From: Ptiloglossa arizonensis
Lineage: Eukaryota > Arthropoda > Insecta > Hymenoptera > Colletidae
Length of the DNA: 64,000 nucleotides
Assembly (NCBI RefSeq): GCF_051014685.1
Contig: NW_027478488.1
Span: 372,001-436,000, forward strand
Direction of reading: 5' to 3'
The notes beneath the pieces are model-generated. The model had not been told where the DNA came from, ran no database searches, and worked only from the letters and a program-made list of their open reading frames with translations. A program made the translations under genes and the position numbers. Shown here in pieces: positions 50,721 to 61,940 of the stretch. Position 1 is the stretch's first letter. The number at the start of each line of letters is the position of its first letter.

Positions 50721-52200
50721 GCGTTTGGAGCAGCAGAAGTGCAAAAAATTTGTTGTCTTCATAACCATTTCTTGGCTTCAAACTCCCATATCTCGCGAAC
50801 GGATTGACCTAACCCAAAAATTCCTGTTGCGTCTGAAAGAAGAAACTCGCCCGATTACAACGGTATGTGTATTTTTTCCCTAGGCCATTCTGGTTAAGCG
50901 TTTGGAGCAGCACAATAGCGAAAAATTTTTTGCCTTCTCAACCATTTCTTGGCTTCAAACTCCCATATCTCGCGAACGGATTGACCTAACCCAAAAATTC
51001 CTGTTGTGTTTGAAAGTAGAAACTCGCCCGATTACAACGGTATGTGTATTTCTTCCCTAGGCCATTCTGGTTAAGCGTTTGGAGCAGCAGAATTGCGAAA
51101 AATTTTTTGCCTTCTCAACCATTTCTTGGCTTCAAACTCCCATATCTCGCGAACGGATTGACCAAACCCAGAAGTTCCTGCTGCGTCTGAAAGTAGAAAC
51201 TCACCCGATTACAGCGGTATGCGTATTTTTTCCCTAGGCCATTCTGGTTAAGCGTTTGGAGCAGCAGAATTGCGAAAAATTTTTGCCTTCTCAACCATTT
51301 CTTGGCTTCAAACTCCCATATCTCGCGAACGGATTGACCTAACCCAAAAATTCCTATTGCATCTGAAAGTAGAAACTCGCCCGATTACAACGGTACGTGT
51401 ATTTTTCCCTTAGGCCATTCTGGTAAAGCGATTGGAGCAGCAGAAGTGCGAAAAATTTATTGACTTGTCAACCATTTCTTACCTTGAAAGTCCCATATCT
51501 CGCGAACGGATTGACCTTACCCAAAAATTCCTATTGCATCTGAAAGTAGAAACTCGCCCGATTACAGCGGTATGAGTATTTTTTCCCTAGGCCATTCGGG
51601 TTAAGCGTTTGGAGCAGCAGAAGTGCGAAAAATTTGTTGTCTTCTGAACCATTTCTTGGCTTCAAACTCCCATATCTCGCGAACGGATTGACCTAACCCA
51701 AAAATTCCTATTGCATCTGAAAGTAGAAACTCGCACGATTACAGCGGTATGTGTATTTTTTCCCTAGGCAATTCTGGTTAAGCGTTTGGAGCAGCAGAAT
51801 TGCGAAAAATTTTTTGCCTTCTCAACCATTTCTTGGCTTCAAACTCCCATATCTCGCGAACGGATTGACCTAACCCAAAAATTCCTGTTGCATCTGAAAG
51901 TAGAAACTCGCCCGATTACAACGGTATGTGTATTTTTTCCCTAGGCCATTCTGGTTAAGCGTGTGGAGCAGCAGAATTGCGAAAAATTTTTTGCCTTCTC
52001 AACCATTTCTTGGCTTCAAACTCCCATATCTCGCGAACGGATTGACCTAACCCAAAAATTCCTGTTGCATCTGAAAGTAGAAACTCGCCCGATTACAACG
52101 GTAAGTGTATTTTTTCCCTAGGCCATTCTGGTTAAGCGTGTGGAGCAGCAGAATGGCGAAAAATTTTTTGCCTTCTCAACCATTTCTTGGCTTCAAACTC
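50720..52200 (+). repeat. Block C, copy 1 (matches 58611-59811)
   Basis: From about 51000 the stretch matches 58611 onward at an offset of 7611 bp (43 x 177). Shared markers are GTTGTGTTTGAAAG, CTGGTAAAGCG at 51421 and 59032, TTATTGACTTGTC, GGTATGAGTATT, CATTCGGG, CTTCTGAACC and CTCGCACGATTAC. A related shorter version lies at 54186-54730, missing monomers in two places relative to this copy. Confidence 0.83.
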
Positions 52201-53100
52201 CCATATCTCGCGAACGGATTGACCTAACCCAAAAATTCCTGTTGCGTCTGAAAGTAGAAACTCGCCCGATTACAACGGTATGTGTATTTTTTCATTAGGC
52301 AATTCTGGTTAAGTGTTTGGAGCAGCAGTAGTGCGAAAAATTTGTTGTCTTCTTTACCATTTCTTAGCTTCAAACTCACATATCTCGCGAACGGATTGAC
52401 CAAACCCAGAAGTTCCTGCTGCGTCTGAAAGTAGAAACTCACCCGATTACAGCGGTATGCGTATTTTTTCCCTAGGCCATTCTGGTTAAGCGATTGGAGC
52501 AGCAGAATTGCGAAAAATTTTTGCCTTCTCAACCATTTCTTGGCTTCAAACTCCCATATCTCGCGAACGGATTGACCTAACCCAAAAATTCCTATTGCAT
52601 CTGAAAGTAGAAACTCGCCCGATTACAACGGTATGTGTATTTTTTCCCTAGGCCATTCTGGTTAAGCGTGTGGAGCAGCAGAATTGCGAAAAATTTTTTG
52701 CCTTCTCAACCATTTCTTGGCTTCAAACTCCCATATCTCGCGAACGGATTGACCTAACCCAAAAATTCCTGTTGCATCTGAAAGTAGAAACTCGCCCGAT
52801 TACAACGGTATGTGTATTTTTTCCCTAGGCCATTCTGGTTAAGCGTGTGGAGCAGCAGAATTGCGAAAAATTTTTTGCCTTCTCAACCATTTCTTGGCTT
52901 CAAACTCCCATATCTCGCGAACGGATTGACCTAACCCAAAAATTCCTGTTGCATCTGAAAGTAGAAACTCGCCCGATTACAACGGTATGTGTATTTTTTC
53001 CCTAGGCCATTCTGGTTAAGCGTGTGGAGCAGCAGAATGGCGAAAAATTTTTTGCCTTCTCAACCATTTCTTGGCTTCAAACTCCCATATCTCGCGAACG
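52200..53100 (+). repeat. GCGTGTGG monomer run after a CATTAGG dimer
   Basis: A pair of monomers with TTTTTTCATTAGG, AAGTGTTTGG and AAACTCACATATC is followed by tandem near-identical monomers with GGTTAAGCGTGTGG and GGCTTC openings. The last of these reads AATGGCG in place of AATTGCG. The same short homogeneous run ending in AATGGCG appears at about 55700-56240, 57050-57480 and, shortened, near 59500-59770 and 61090-61360. Confidence 0.8.
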
Positions 53101-54080
53101 GATTGACCTAACCCAAAAATTCCTGTTGCGTCTGAAAGTAGAAACTCGCCCGATTACAACGGTATGTGTATTTTTTCCCTAGGCCATTCTGGTTAAGCGT
53201 TTGGAGCAGCAGTAGTGCGAAAAACTTGTTGTCTTCTTTACCAGTTCTTACTTCAAACTCCCATATCTCGCGAACGGATTGACCTAACCCAAAAATTCTT
53301 GTTGCATCTGAAACAAGAAACTCGCCCGATTACAACGGTATGTGTATTTTTTCCATAGGCCATTCTGGTTAAGCGTTTGGAGCAGCAGAATAGCGAAAAA
53401 TTGTTTGCCTTCTCAACCATTTCTTGGCTTCAAACTCCCATATCTCGCGAACGGATTGACCTAACCCAAAAATTCCTGCTGCGTCTGAAAGTAGAAACTC
53501 ACCCGATTACAGCGGTATGCGTATTTTTTCCCTAGGCCATTCTGGTTAAGCGTTTGGAGCAGCAGAAGTGCGAAATATTTGTTGTCTTCTTAACCATTTT
53601 TTAGCTTCAAACTCCCATATCTCGCGAACGGATTGACCTAACCCAAAAATTCCTATTGCATCTGAAAGTAGAAACTCGCCCGATTACAACGGTATGTGTA
53701 TTTTTTCCCTAGGCTATTCTGGTTAAGCGTTTGGAGCAGCAGAATTGCGAACAATTTTTTGCTTTCTCAACCATTTCTTGGCTTCAAACTGCCATATCTC
53801 GCGAACGGATTGACCTACCCAAAAATTCCTATTGCATCTGAAAGTAGAAACTCGCCCGATTACAAAGGTACGTGTATTTTTCCCTTAGGCCATTCTGGTT
53901 AAGCGATTGGAGCAGCAGAATTGCGAAAAATTTATTGTCTTGTCAACCATTTCTTAGCTTGAAAGTCCCATATCTCGCGAACGGATTGACCTAACCCAAA
54001 AATTCCTGTTGCGTCTGAAAGTAGAAACTCGCCCGATTACAACGGTATGTGTATTTTTTCCCTAGGCCATTCTGATTAAG
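53100..54080 (+). repeat. Block B, copy 2
   Basis: This is the second copy of 49740-50720, closely matched including CTAGGCTATTC, GCGAACAATTTTTTGC and the 176 bp GACCTACCC monomer. The visible differences are CTCGCCCG against CTCGTCCG (about 49788) and CTCTCCCG (about 50670) in copy 1. Confidence 0.86.
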
Positions 54081-54604
54081 CGTTTGGAGCAGCAGAAGTG
54101 CAAAAAATTTGTTGTCTTCATAACCATTTCTTGGCTTCAAACTCCCATATCTCGCGAACGGATTGACCTAACCCAAAAATTCCTGTTGTGTTTGAAAGTA
54201 GAAACTCGCCCGATTACAACGGTATGTGTATTTCTTCCCTAGGCCATTCTGGTTAAGCGTTTGGAGCAGCAGAATTGCGAAAAATTTTTTGCCTTCCCAA
54301 CCATTTCTTGGCTTCAAACTCCCATATCTCGCGAACGGATTGACCTAACCCAAAAATTCCTATTGCATCTGAAAGTAGAAACTCGCCCGATTACAACGGT
54401 ACGTGTATTTTTCCCTTAGGCCATTCTGGTAAAGCGATTGGAGCAGCAGAAGTGCGAAAAATTTATTGACTTGTCAACCATTTCTTACCTTGAAAGTCCC
54501 ATATCTCGCGAACGGATTGACCTTACCCAAAAATTCCTATTGCATCTGAAAGTAGAAACTCGCCCGATTACAGCGGTATGAGTATTTTTTCCCTAGGCCA
54601 TTCG
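54080..54604 (+). repeat. Contracted copy of block C
   Basis: It joins a GCAAAAAATTTG monomer to GTTGTGTTTGAAAG and then directly to the CTGGTAAAGCG monomer (54427). Relative to 50720-51600 it lacks a monomer at each of two joints, so the offset drops from 3359 to 3183 and then 3006 bp. CTTCCCAACC near 54294 is private. Confidence 0.76.
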
Positions 54605-55664
54605 GGTTAAGCGTTTGGAGCAGCAGAAGTGCGAAAAATTTGTTGTCTTCTGAACCATTTCTTGGCTTCAAACTCCCATATCTCGCGAACGGATTGACCT
54701 AACCCAAAAATTCCTATTGCATCTGAAAGTAGAAACTCGCACGATTACAGCGGTATGTGTATTTTTTCCCTAGGCAATTCTGGTTAAGCGTTTGGAGCAG
54801 CAGAATTGCGAACAATTTTTTGCTTTCTCAACCATTTCTTGGCTTCAAACTGCCATATCTCGCGAACGGATTGACCTACCCAAAAATTCCTATTGCATCT
54901 GAAAGTAGAAACTCGCCCGATTACAAAGGTACGTGTATTTTTCCCTTAGGCCATTCTGGTTAAGCGATTGGAGCAGCAGAATTGCGAAAAATTTATTGTC
55001 TTGTCAACCATTTCTTAGCTTGAAAGTCCCATATCTCGCGAACGGATTGACCTAACCCAAAAATTCCTGTTGCGTCTGAAAGTAGAAACTCGCCCGATTA
55101 CAACGGTATGTGTATTTTTTCCCTAGGCAATTCTGGTTAAGCGTTTGGAGCAGCAGAAGTGCGAAAAATTTGTTGTCTTCTGAACCATTTCTTGGCTTCA
55201 AACTCCCATATCTCGCGAACGGATTGACCTAACCCAAAAATTCCTATTGCATCTGAAAGTAGAAACTCGCACGATTACAGCGGTATGTGTATTTTTTCCC
55301 TAGGCAATTCTGGTTAAGCGTTTGGAGCAGCAGAATTGCGAACAATTTTTTGCTTTCTCAACCATTTCTTGGCTTCAAACTGCCATATCTCGCGAACGGA
55401 TTGACCTACCCAAAAATTCCTATTGCATCTGAAAGTAGAAACTCGCCCGATTACAAAGGTACGTGTATTTTTCCCTTAGGCCATTCTGGTTAAGCGATTG
55501 GAGCAGCAGAATTGCGAAAAATTTATTGTCTTGTCAACCATTTCTTAGCTTGAAAGTCCCATATCTCGCGAACGGATTGACCTAACCCAAAAATTCCTGT
55601 TGCGTCTGAAAGTAGAAACTCGCCCGATTACAACGGTATGTGTATTTTTTCCCTAGGCAATTCT
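54605..55664 (+). repeat. Three-monomer HOR, two tandem copies (530 bp)
   Basis: The copies are 54605-55134 and 55135-55664, offset 530 bp (3 x 177 minus 1). Each has a CTTCTGAACC tail followed by CTCGCACGATTACAGCGG, then GCGAACAATTTTTTGC with CAAACTGCC and GACCTACCC, then TTATTGTCTTGTC with AGCTTGAAAGTCCC. By eye they are identical. The first carries on from CATTCGGG and the second from GGCAATTCTGG, which marks the junction. Confidence 0.9.
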
Positions 55665-57520
55665 GGTTAAGCGTTTGGAGCAGCAGAATTGCGAAAAATT
55701 TTTTGCCTTCTCAACCATTTCTTGGCTTCAAACTCCCATATCTCGCGAACGGATTGACCTAACCCAAAAATTCCTGTTGCATCTGAAAGTAGAAACTCGC
55801 CCGATTACAACGGTATGTGTATTTTTTCCCTAGGCCAATCTGGTTAAGCGTGTGGAGCAGCAGAATTGCGAAAAATTTTTTGCCTTCTCAACCATTTCTT
55901 GGCTTCAAACTCCCATATCTCGCGAACGGATTGACCTAACCCAAAAATTCCTGTTGCATCTGAAAGTAGAAACTCGCCCGATTACAACGGTATGTGTATT
56001 TTTTCCCTAGGCCATTCTGGTTAAGCGTGTGGAGCAGCAGAATTGCGAAAAATTTTTTGCCTTCTCAACCATTTCTTGGCTTCAAACTCCCATATCTCGC
56101 GAACGGATTGACCTAACCCAAAAATTCCTGTTGCATCTGAAAGTAGAAACTCGCCCGATTACAACGGTATGTGTATTTTTTCCCTAGGCCATTCTGGTTA
56201 AGCGTGTGGAGCAGCAGAATGGCGAAAAATTTTTTGCCTTCTCAACCATTTCTTGGCTTCAAACTCCCATATCTCGCGAACGGATTGACCTAACCCAAAA
56301 ATTCCTGTTGCGTCTGAAAGTAGAAACTCGCCCGATTACAACGGTATGTGTATTTTTTCCCTAGGCCATTCTGGTTAAGCGTTTGGAGCAGCAGTAGTGC
56401 GAAAAATTTGTTGTCTTCTTTACCAGTTCTTACTTCAAACTCCCATATTTCGCGAACGGATTGACCTAACCCAAAAATTCCTGTTGCATCTGAAAGTAGA
56501 AACTCGCCCGATTCCAACGGTACGTGTATTTTTTCCCTAGGCCACTCTGGTTAAGCGTTAGGAGCAGCAGAAGTGCGAAAAAGTTGTTGTCTTCTCAAAC
56601 ATTTCTTAGCTTCAAACTCCCATATCTCGCGAACGGATTGACCAAACCCAGAAGTTCCTGCTGCGTCTGAAAGTAGAAACTCGCCGGATTACAACGGTAT
56701 GTGTATTTTTTCATTAGGCCATTCTGGTTAAGTGTTTGGAGCAGCAGTAGTGCGAAAAATTTGTTGTCTTCTTTACCATTTCTTAGCTTCAAACTCACAT
56801 ATCTCGCGAACGGATTGACCAAACCCAGAAGTTCCTGCTGCGTCTGAAAGTAGAAACTCACCCGATTACAGCGGTATGCGTATTTTTTCCCTAGGCCATT
56901 CTGGTTAAGCGTTTGGAGCAGCAGAATTGCGAAAAATTTTTGCCTTCTCAACCATTTCTTGGCTTCAAACTCCCATATCTCGCGAACGGATTGACCTAAC
57001 CCAAAAATTCCTATTGCATCTGAAAGTAGAAACTCGCCCGATTACAACGGTATGTGTATTTTTTCCCTAGGCCATTCTGGTTAAGCGTGTGGAGCAGCAG
57101 AATTGCGAAAAATTTTTTGCCTTCTCAACCATTTCTTGGCTTCAAACTCCCATATCTCGCGAACGGATTGACCTAACCCAAAAATTCCTGTTGCATCTGA
57201 AAGTAGAAACTCGCCCGATTACAACGGTATGTGTATTTTTTCCCTAGGCCATTCTGGTTAAGCGTGTGGAGCAGCAGAATTGCGAAAAATTTTTTGCCTT
57301 CTCAACCATTTCTTGGCTTCAAACTCCCATATCTCGCGAACGGATTGACCTAACCCAAAAATTCCTGTTGCATCTGAAAGTAGAAACTCGCCCGATTACA
57401 ACGGTATGTGTATTTTTTCCCTAGGCCATTCTGGTTAAGCGTGTGGAGCAGCAGAATGGCGAAAAATTTTTTGCCTTCTCAACCATTTCTTGGCTTCAAA
57501 CTCCCATATCTCGCGAACGG
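55664..57520 (+). repeat. GCGTGTGG run, cassette copy and CATTAGG dimer
   Basis: The order is a homogeneous GCGTGTGG run, the dispersed cassette at 56290, a CCAAACCCAGAAG / CATTAGG pair, a CTCACCCGATTACAGCGG monomer with a 176 bp tail (GCGAAAAATTTTTGCC), and a second GCGTGTGG run. The part 56290-57000 is repeated at 59825-60530 (offset 3535 bp). Confidence 0.82.
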
Positions 57521-58500
57521 ATTGACCTAACCCAAAAATTCCTGTTGCGTCTGAAAGTAGAAACTCGCCCGATTACAACGGTATGTGTATTTCTTCCCTA
57601 GGCCATTCTGGTTAAGCGTTTGGAGCAGCAGTAGTGCGAAAAACTTGTTGTCTTCTTTACCAGTTCTTACTTCAAACTCCCATATCTCGCGAACGGATTG
57701 ACCTAACCCAAAAATTCTTGTTGCATCTGAAACAAGAAACTCGCCCGATTACAACGGTATGTGTATTTTTTCCATAGGCCATTCTGGTTAAGCGTTTGGA
57801 GCAGCAGAATAGCGAAAAATTGTTTGCCTTCTCAACCATTTCTTGGCTTCAAACTCCCATATCTCGCGAACGGATTGACCTAACCCAAAAATTCCTGCTG
57901 CGTCTGAAAGTAGAAACTCACCCGATTACAGCGGTATGCGTATTTTTTCCCTAGGCCATTCTGGTTAAGCGTTTGGAGCAGCAGAAGTGCGAAATATTTG
58001 TTGTCTTCTTAACCATTTTTTAGCTTCAAACTCCCATATCTCGCGAACGGATTGACCTAACCCAAAAATTCCTATTGCATCTGAAAGTAGAAACTCGCCC
58101 GATTACAACGGTATGTGTATTTTTTCCCTAGGCTATTCTGGTTAAGCGTTTGGAGCAGCAGAATTGCGAACAATTTTTTGCTTTCTCAACCATTTCTTGG
58201 CTTCAAACTGCCATATCTCGCGAACGGATTGACCTACCCAAAAATTCCTATTGCATCTGAAAGTAGAAACTCGCCCGATTACAAAGGTACGTGTATTTTT
58301 CCCTTAGGCCATTCTGGTTAAGCGATTGGAGCAGCAGAATTGCGAAAAATTTATTGTCTTGTCAACCATTTCCTAGCTTGAAAGTCCCATATCTCGCGAA
58401 CGGATTGACCTAACCCAAAAATTCCTGTTGCGTCTGAAAGTAGAAACTCGCACGATTACAGCGGTATGTGTATTTTTTCCCTAGGCAATTCTGATTAAGC
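57520..58500 (+). repeat. Block B, copy 3
   Basis: This is the third copy of the 49740-50720 run, 4419 bp after copy 2. It ends in CTCGCACGATTACAGCGG with GGCAATTCTGATTAAGCG at about 58450-58500, a hybrid of the CTCGCACG form and the CTGATTAAGCG form. CATTTCCTAGC at about 58368 is private. Confidence 0.85.
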
Positions 58501-58749
58501 GTTTGGAGCAGCAGAAGTGCAAAAAATTTGTTGTCTTCATAACCATTTCTTGGCTTCAAACTCCCATATCTCGCGAACGGATTGACATAACCCAAAAATT
58601 CCTGTTGTGTTTGAAAGTAGAAACTCGCCCGATTACAACGGTATGTGTATTTCTTCCCTAGGCCATTCTGGTTAAGCGTTTGGAGCAGCAGAATTGCGAA
58701 AAATTTTTTGCCTTCTCAACCATTTCTTGGCTTCAAACTCCCATATCTC

Positions 58750-60340
58750 GCGAACGGATTGACCAAACCCAGAAGTTCCTGCAGCGTCTGAAAGTAGAAA
58801 CTCACCCGATTACAGCGGTATGCGTATTTTTTCCCTAGGCCATTCTGGTTAAGCGTTTGGAGCAGCAGAATTGCGAAAAATTTTTGCCTTCTCAACCATT
58901 TCTTGGCTTCAAACTCCCATATCTCGCGAACGGATTGACCTAACCCAAAAATTCCTATTGCATCTGAAAGTAGAAACTCGCCCGATTACAACGGTACGTG
59001 TATTTTTCCCTTAGGCCATTCTGGTAAAGCGATTGGAGCAGCAGAAGTGCGAAAAATTTATTGACTTGTCAACCATTTCTTACCTTGAAAGTCCCATATC
59101 TCGCGAACGGATTGACCTTACCCAAAAATTCCTATTGCATCTGAAAGTAGAAACTCGCCCGATTACAGCGGTATGAGTATTTTTTCCCTAGGCCATTCGG
59201 GTTAAGCGTTTGGAGCAGCAGAAGTGCGAAAAATTTGTTGTCTTCTGAACCATTTCTTGGCTTCAAACTCCCATATCTCGCGAACGGATTGACCTAACCC
59301 AAAAATTCCTATTGCATCTGAAAGTAGAAACTCGCACGATTACAGCGGTATGTGTATTTTTTCCCTAGGCAATTCTGGTTAAGCGTTTGGAGCAGCAGAA
59401 TTGCGAAAAATTTTTTGCCTTCTCAACCATTTCTTGGCTTCAAACTCCCATATCTCGCGAACGGATTGACCTAACCCAAAAATTCCTGTTGCATCTGAAA
59501 GTAGAAACTCGCCCGATTACAACGGTATGTGTATTTTTTCCCTAGGCCATTCTGGTTAAGCGTGTGGAGCAGCAGAATTGCGAAAAATTTTTTGCCTTCT
59601 CAACCATTTCTTGGCTTCAAACTCCCATATCTCGCGAACGGATTGACCTAACCCAAAAATTCCTGTTGCATCTGAAAGTAGAAACTCGCCCGATTACAAC
59701 GGTATGTGTATTTTTTCCCTAGGCCATTCTGGTTAAGCGTGTGGAGCAGCAGAATGGCGAAAAATTTTTTGCCTTCTCAACCATTTCTTGGCTTCAAACT
59801 CCCATATCTCGCGAACGGATTGACCTAACCCAAAAATTCCTGTTGCGTCTGAAAGTAGAAACTCGCCCGATTACAACGGTATGTGTATTTTTTCCCTAGG
59901 CCACTCTGGTTAAGCGTTTGGAGCAGCAGTAGTGCGAAAAATTTGTTGTCTTCTTTACCAGTTCTTACTTCAAACTCCCATATTTCGCGAACGGATTGAC
60001 CTAACCCAAAAATTCCTGTTGCATCTGAAAGTAGAAACTCGCCCGATTCCAACGGTACGTGTATTTTTTCCCTAGGCCACTCTGGTTAAGCGTTAGGAGC
60101 AGCAGAAGTGCGAAAAAGTTGTTGTCTTCTCAAACATTTCTTAGCTTCAAACTCCCATATCTCGCGAACGGATTGACCAAACCCAGAAGTTCCTGCTGCG
60201 TCTGAAAGTAGAAACTCGCCGGATTACAACGGTATGTGTATTTTTTCATTAGGCCATTCTGGTTAAGTGTTTGGAGCAGCAGTAGTGCGAAAAATTTGTT
60301 GTCTTCTTTACCATTTCTTAGCTTCAAACTCACATATCTC
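58750..60340 (+). repeat. Nine-monomer HOR, copy 1 (1591 bp)
   Basis: GTATGAGTAT lies at 59171 and 60762, 1591 bp apart (9 x 177 minus 2). The unit runs from a CTCACCCGATTACAGCGG monomer through the GCGATTGG / ACCTTGAAAGTCCC pair, CATTCGGG, CTCGCACG, two GCGTGTGG monomers, the dispersed cassette (59825), and the CATTAGG pair. CTGCAGCGTCTG near 58782 and CCACTCTGG near 59900 are private to this copy. Confidence 0.86.
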
Positions 60341-61940
60341 GCGAACGGATTGACCAAACCCAGAAGTTCCTGCTGCGTCTGAAAGTAGAAACTCACCCGA
60401 TTACAGCGGTATGCGTATTTTTTCCCTAGGCCATTCTGGTTAAGCGTTTGGAGCAGCAGAATTGCGAAAAATTTTTGCCTTCTCAACCATTTCTTGGCTT
60501 CAAACTCCCATATCTCGCGAACGGATTGACCTAACCCAAAAATTCCTATTGCATCTGAAAGTAGAAACTCGCCTGATTACAACGGTACGTGTATTTTTCC
60601 CTTAGGCCATTCTGGTTAAGCGATTGGAGCAGCAGAAGTGCGAAAAATTTATTGACTTGTCAACCATTTCTTACCTTGAAAGTCCCATATCTCGCGAACG
60701 GATTGACCTTACCCAAAAATTCCTATTGCATCTGAAAGTAGAAACTCGCCCGATTACAGCGGTATGAGTATTTTTTCCCTAGGCCATTCGGGTTAAGCGT
60801 TTGGAGCAGCAGAAGTGCGAAAAATTTGTTGTCTTCTGAACCATTTCTTGGCTTCAAACTCCCATATCTCGCGAACGGATTGACCTAACCCAAAAATTCC
60901 TATTGCATCTGAAAGTAGAAACTCGCACGATTACAGCGGTATGTGTATTTTTTCCCTAGGCAATTCTGGTTAAGCGTTTGGAGCAGCAGAATTGCGAAAA
61001 ATTTTTTGCCTTCTCAACCATTTCTTGGCTTCAAACTCCCATATCTCGCGAACGGATTGACCTAACCCAAAAATTCCTGTTGCATCTGAAAGTAGAAACT
61101 CGCCCGATTACAACGGTATGTGTATTTTTTCCCTAGGCCATTCTGGTTAAGCGTGTGGAGCAGCAGAATTGCGAAAAATTTTTTGCCTTCTCAACCATTT
61201 CTTGGCTTCAAACTCCCATATCTCGCGAACGGATTGACCTAACCCAAAAATTCCTGTTGCATCTGAAAGTAGAAACTCGCCCGATTACAACGGTATGTGT
61301 ATTTTTTCCCTAGGCCATTCTGGTTAAGCGTGTGGAGCAGCAGAATGGCGAAAAATTTTTTGCCTTCTCAACCATTTCTTGGCTTCAAACTCCCATATCT
61401 CGCGAACGGATTGACCTAACCCAAAAATTCCTGTTGCGTCTGAAAGTAGAAACTCGCCCGATTACAACGGTATGTGTATTTTTTCCCTAGGCCATTCTGG
61501 TTAAGCGTTTGGAGCAGCAGTAGTGCGAAAAATTTGTTGTCTTCTTTACCAGTTCTTACTTCAAACTCCCATATTTCGCGAACGGATTGACCTAACCCAA
61601 AAATTCCTGTTGCATCTGAAAGTAGAAACTCGCCCGATTCCAACGGTACGTGTATTTTTTCCCTAGGCCACTCTGGTTAAGCGTTAGGAGCAGCAGAAGT
61701 GCGAAAAAGTTGTTGTCTTCTCAAACATTTCTTAGCTTCAAACTCCCATATCTCGCGAACGGATTGACCAAACCCAGAAGTTCCTGCTGCGTCTGAAAGT
61801 AGAAACTCGCCGGATTACAACGGTATGTGTATTTTTTTATTAGGCCATTCTGGTTAAGTGTTTGGAGCAGCAGTAGTGCGAAAAATTTGTTGTCTTCTTT
61901 ACCATTTCTTAGCTTCAAACTCACATATCTCGCGAACGGA
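60341..61940 (+). repeat. Nine-monomer HOR, copy 2
   Basis: This is the tandem second copy of the 1591 bp unit, ending where GACCTAACTC replaces GACCAAACCC near 61945. It has GGTTAAGCG at about 60613 where copy 1 has GGTAAAGCG, CGCCTGATTAC at about 60572, and TTTTTTTATTAGG at about 61833 where other copies have TTTTTTCATTAGG. Confidence 0.86.

Noticed and set aside
56595..56951. Open reading frames of 61-118 codons on both strands throughout the window
   Set aside because: The same peptides recur with every repeat, start at chance ATG codons in different monomers, have no recognisable domain, and follow directly from a 59-codon repeat length. They are treated as non-coding.
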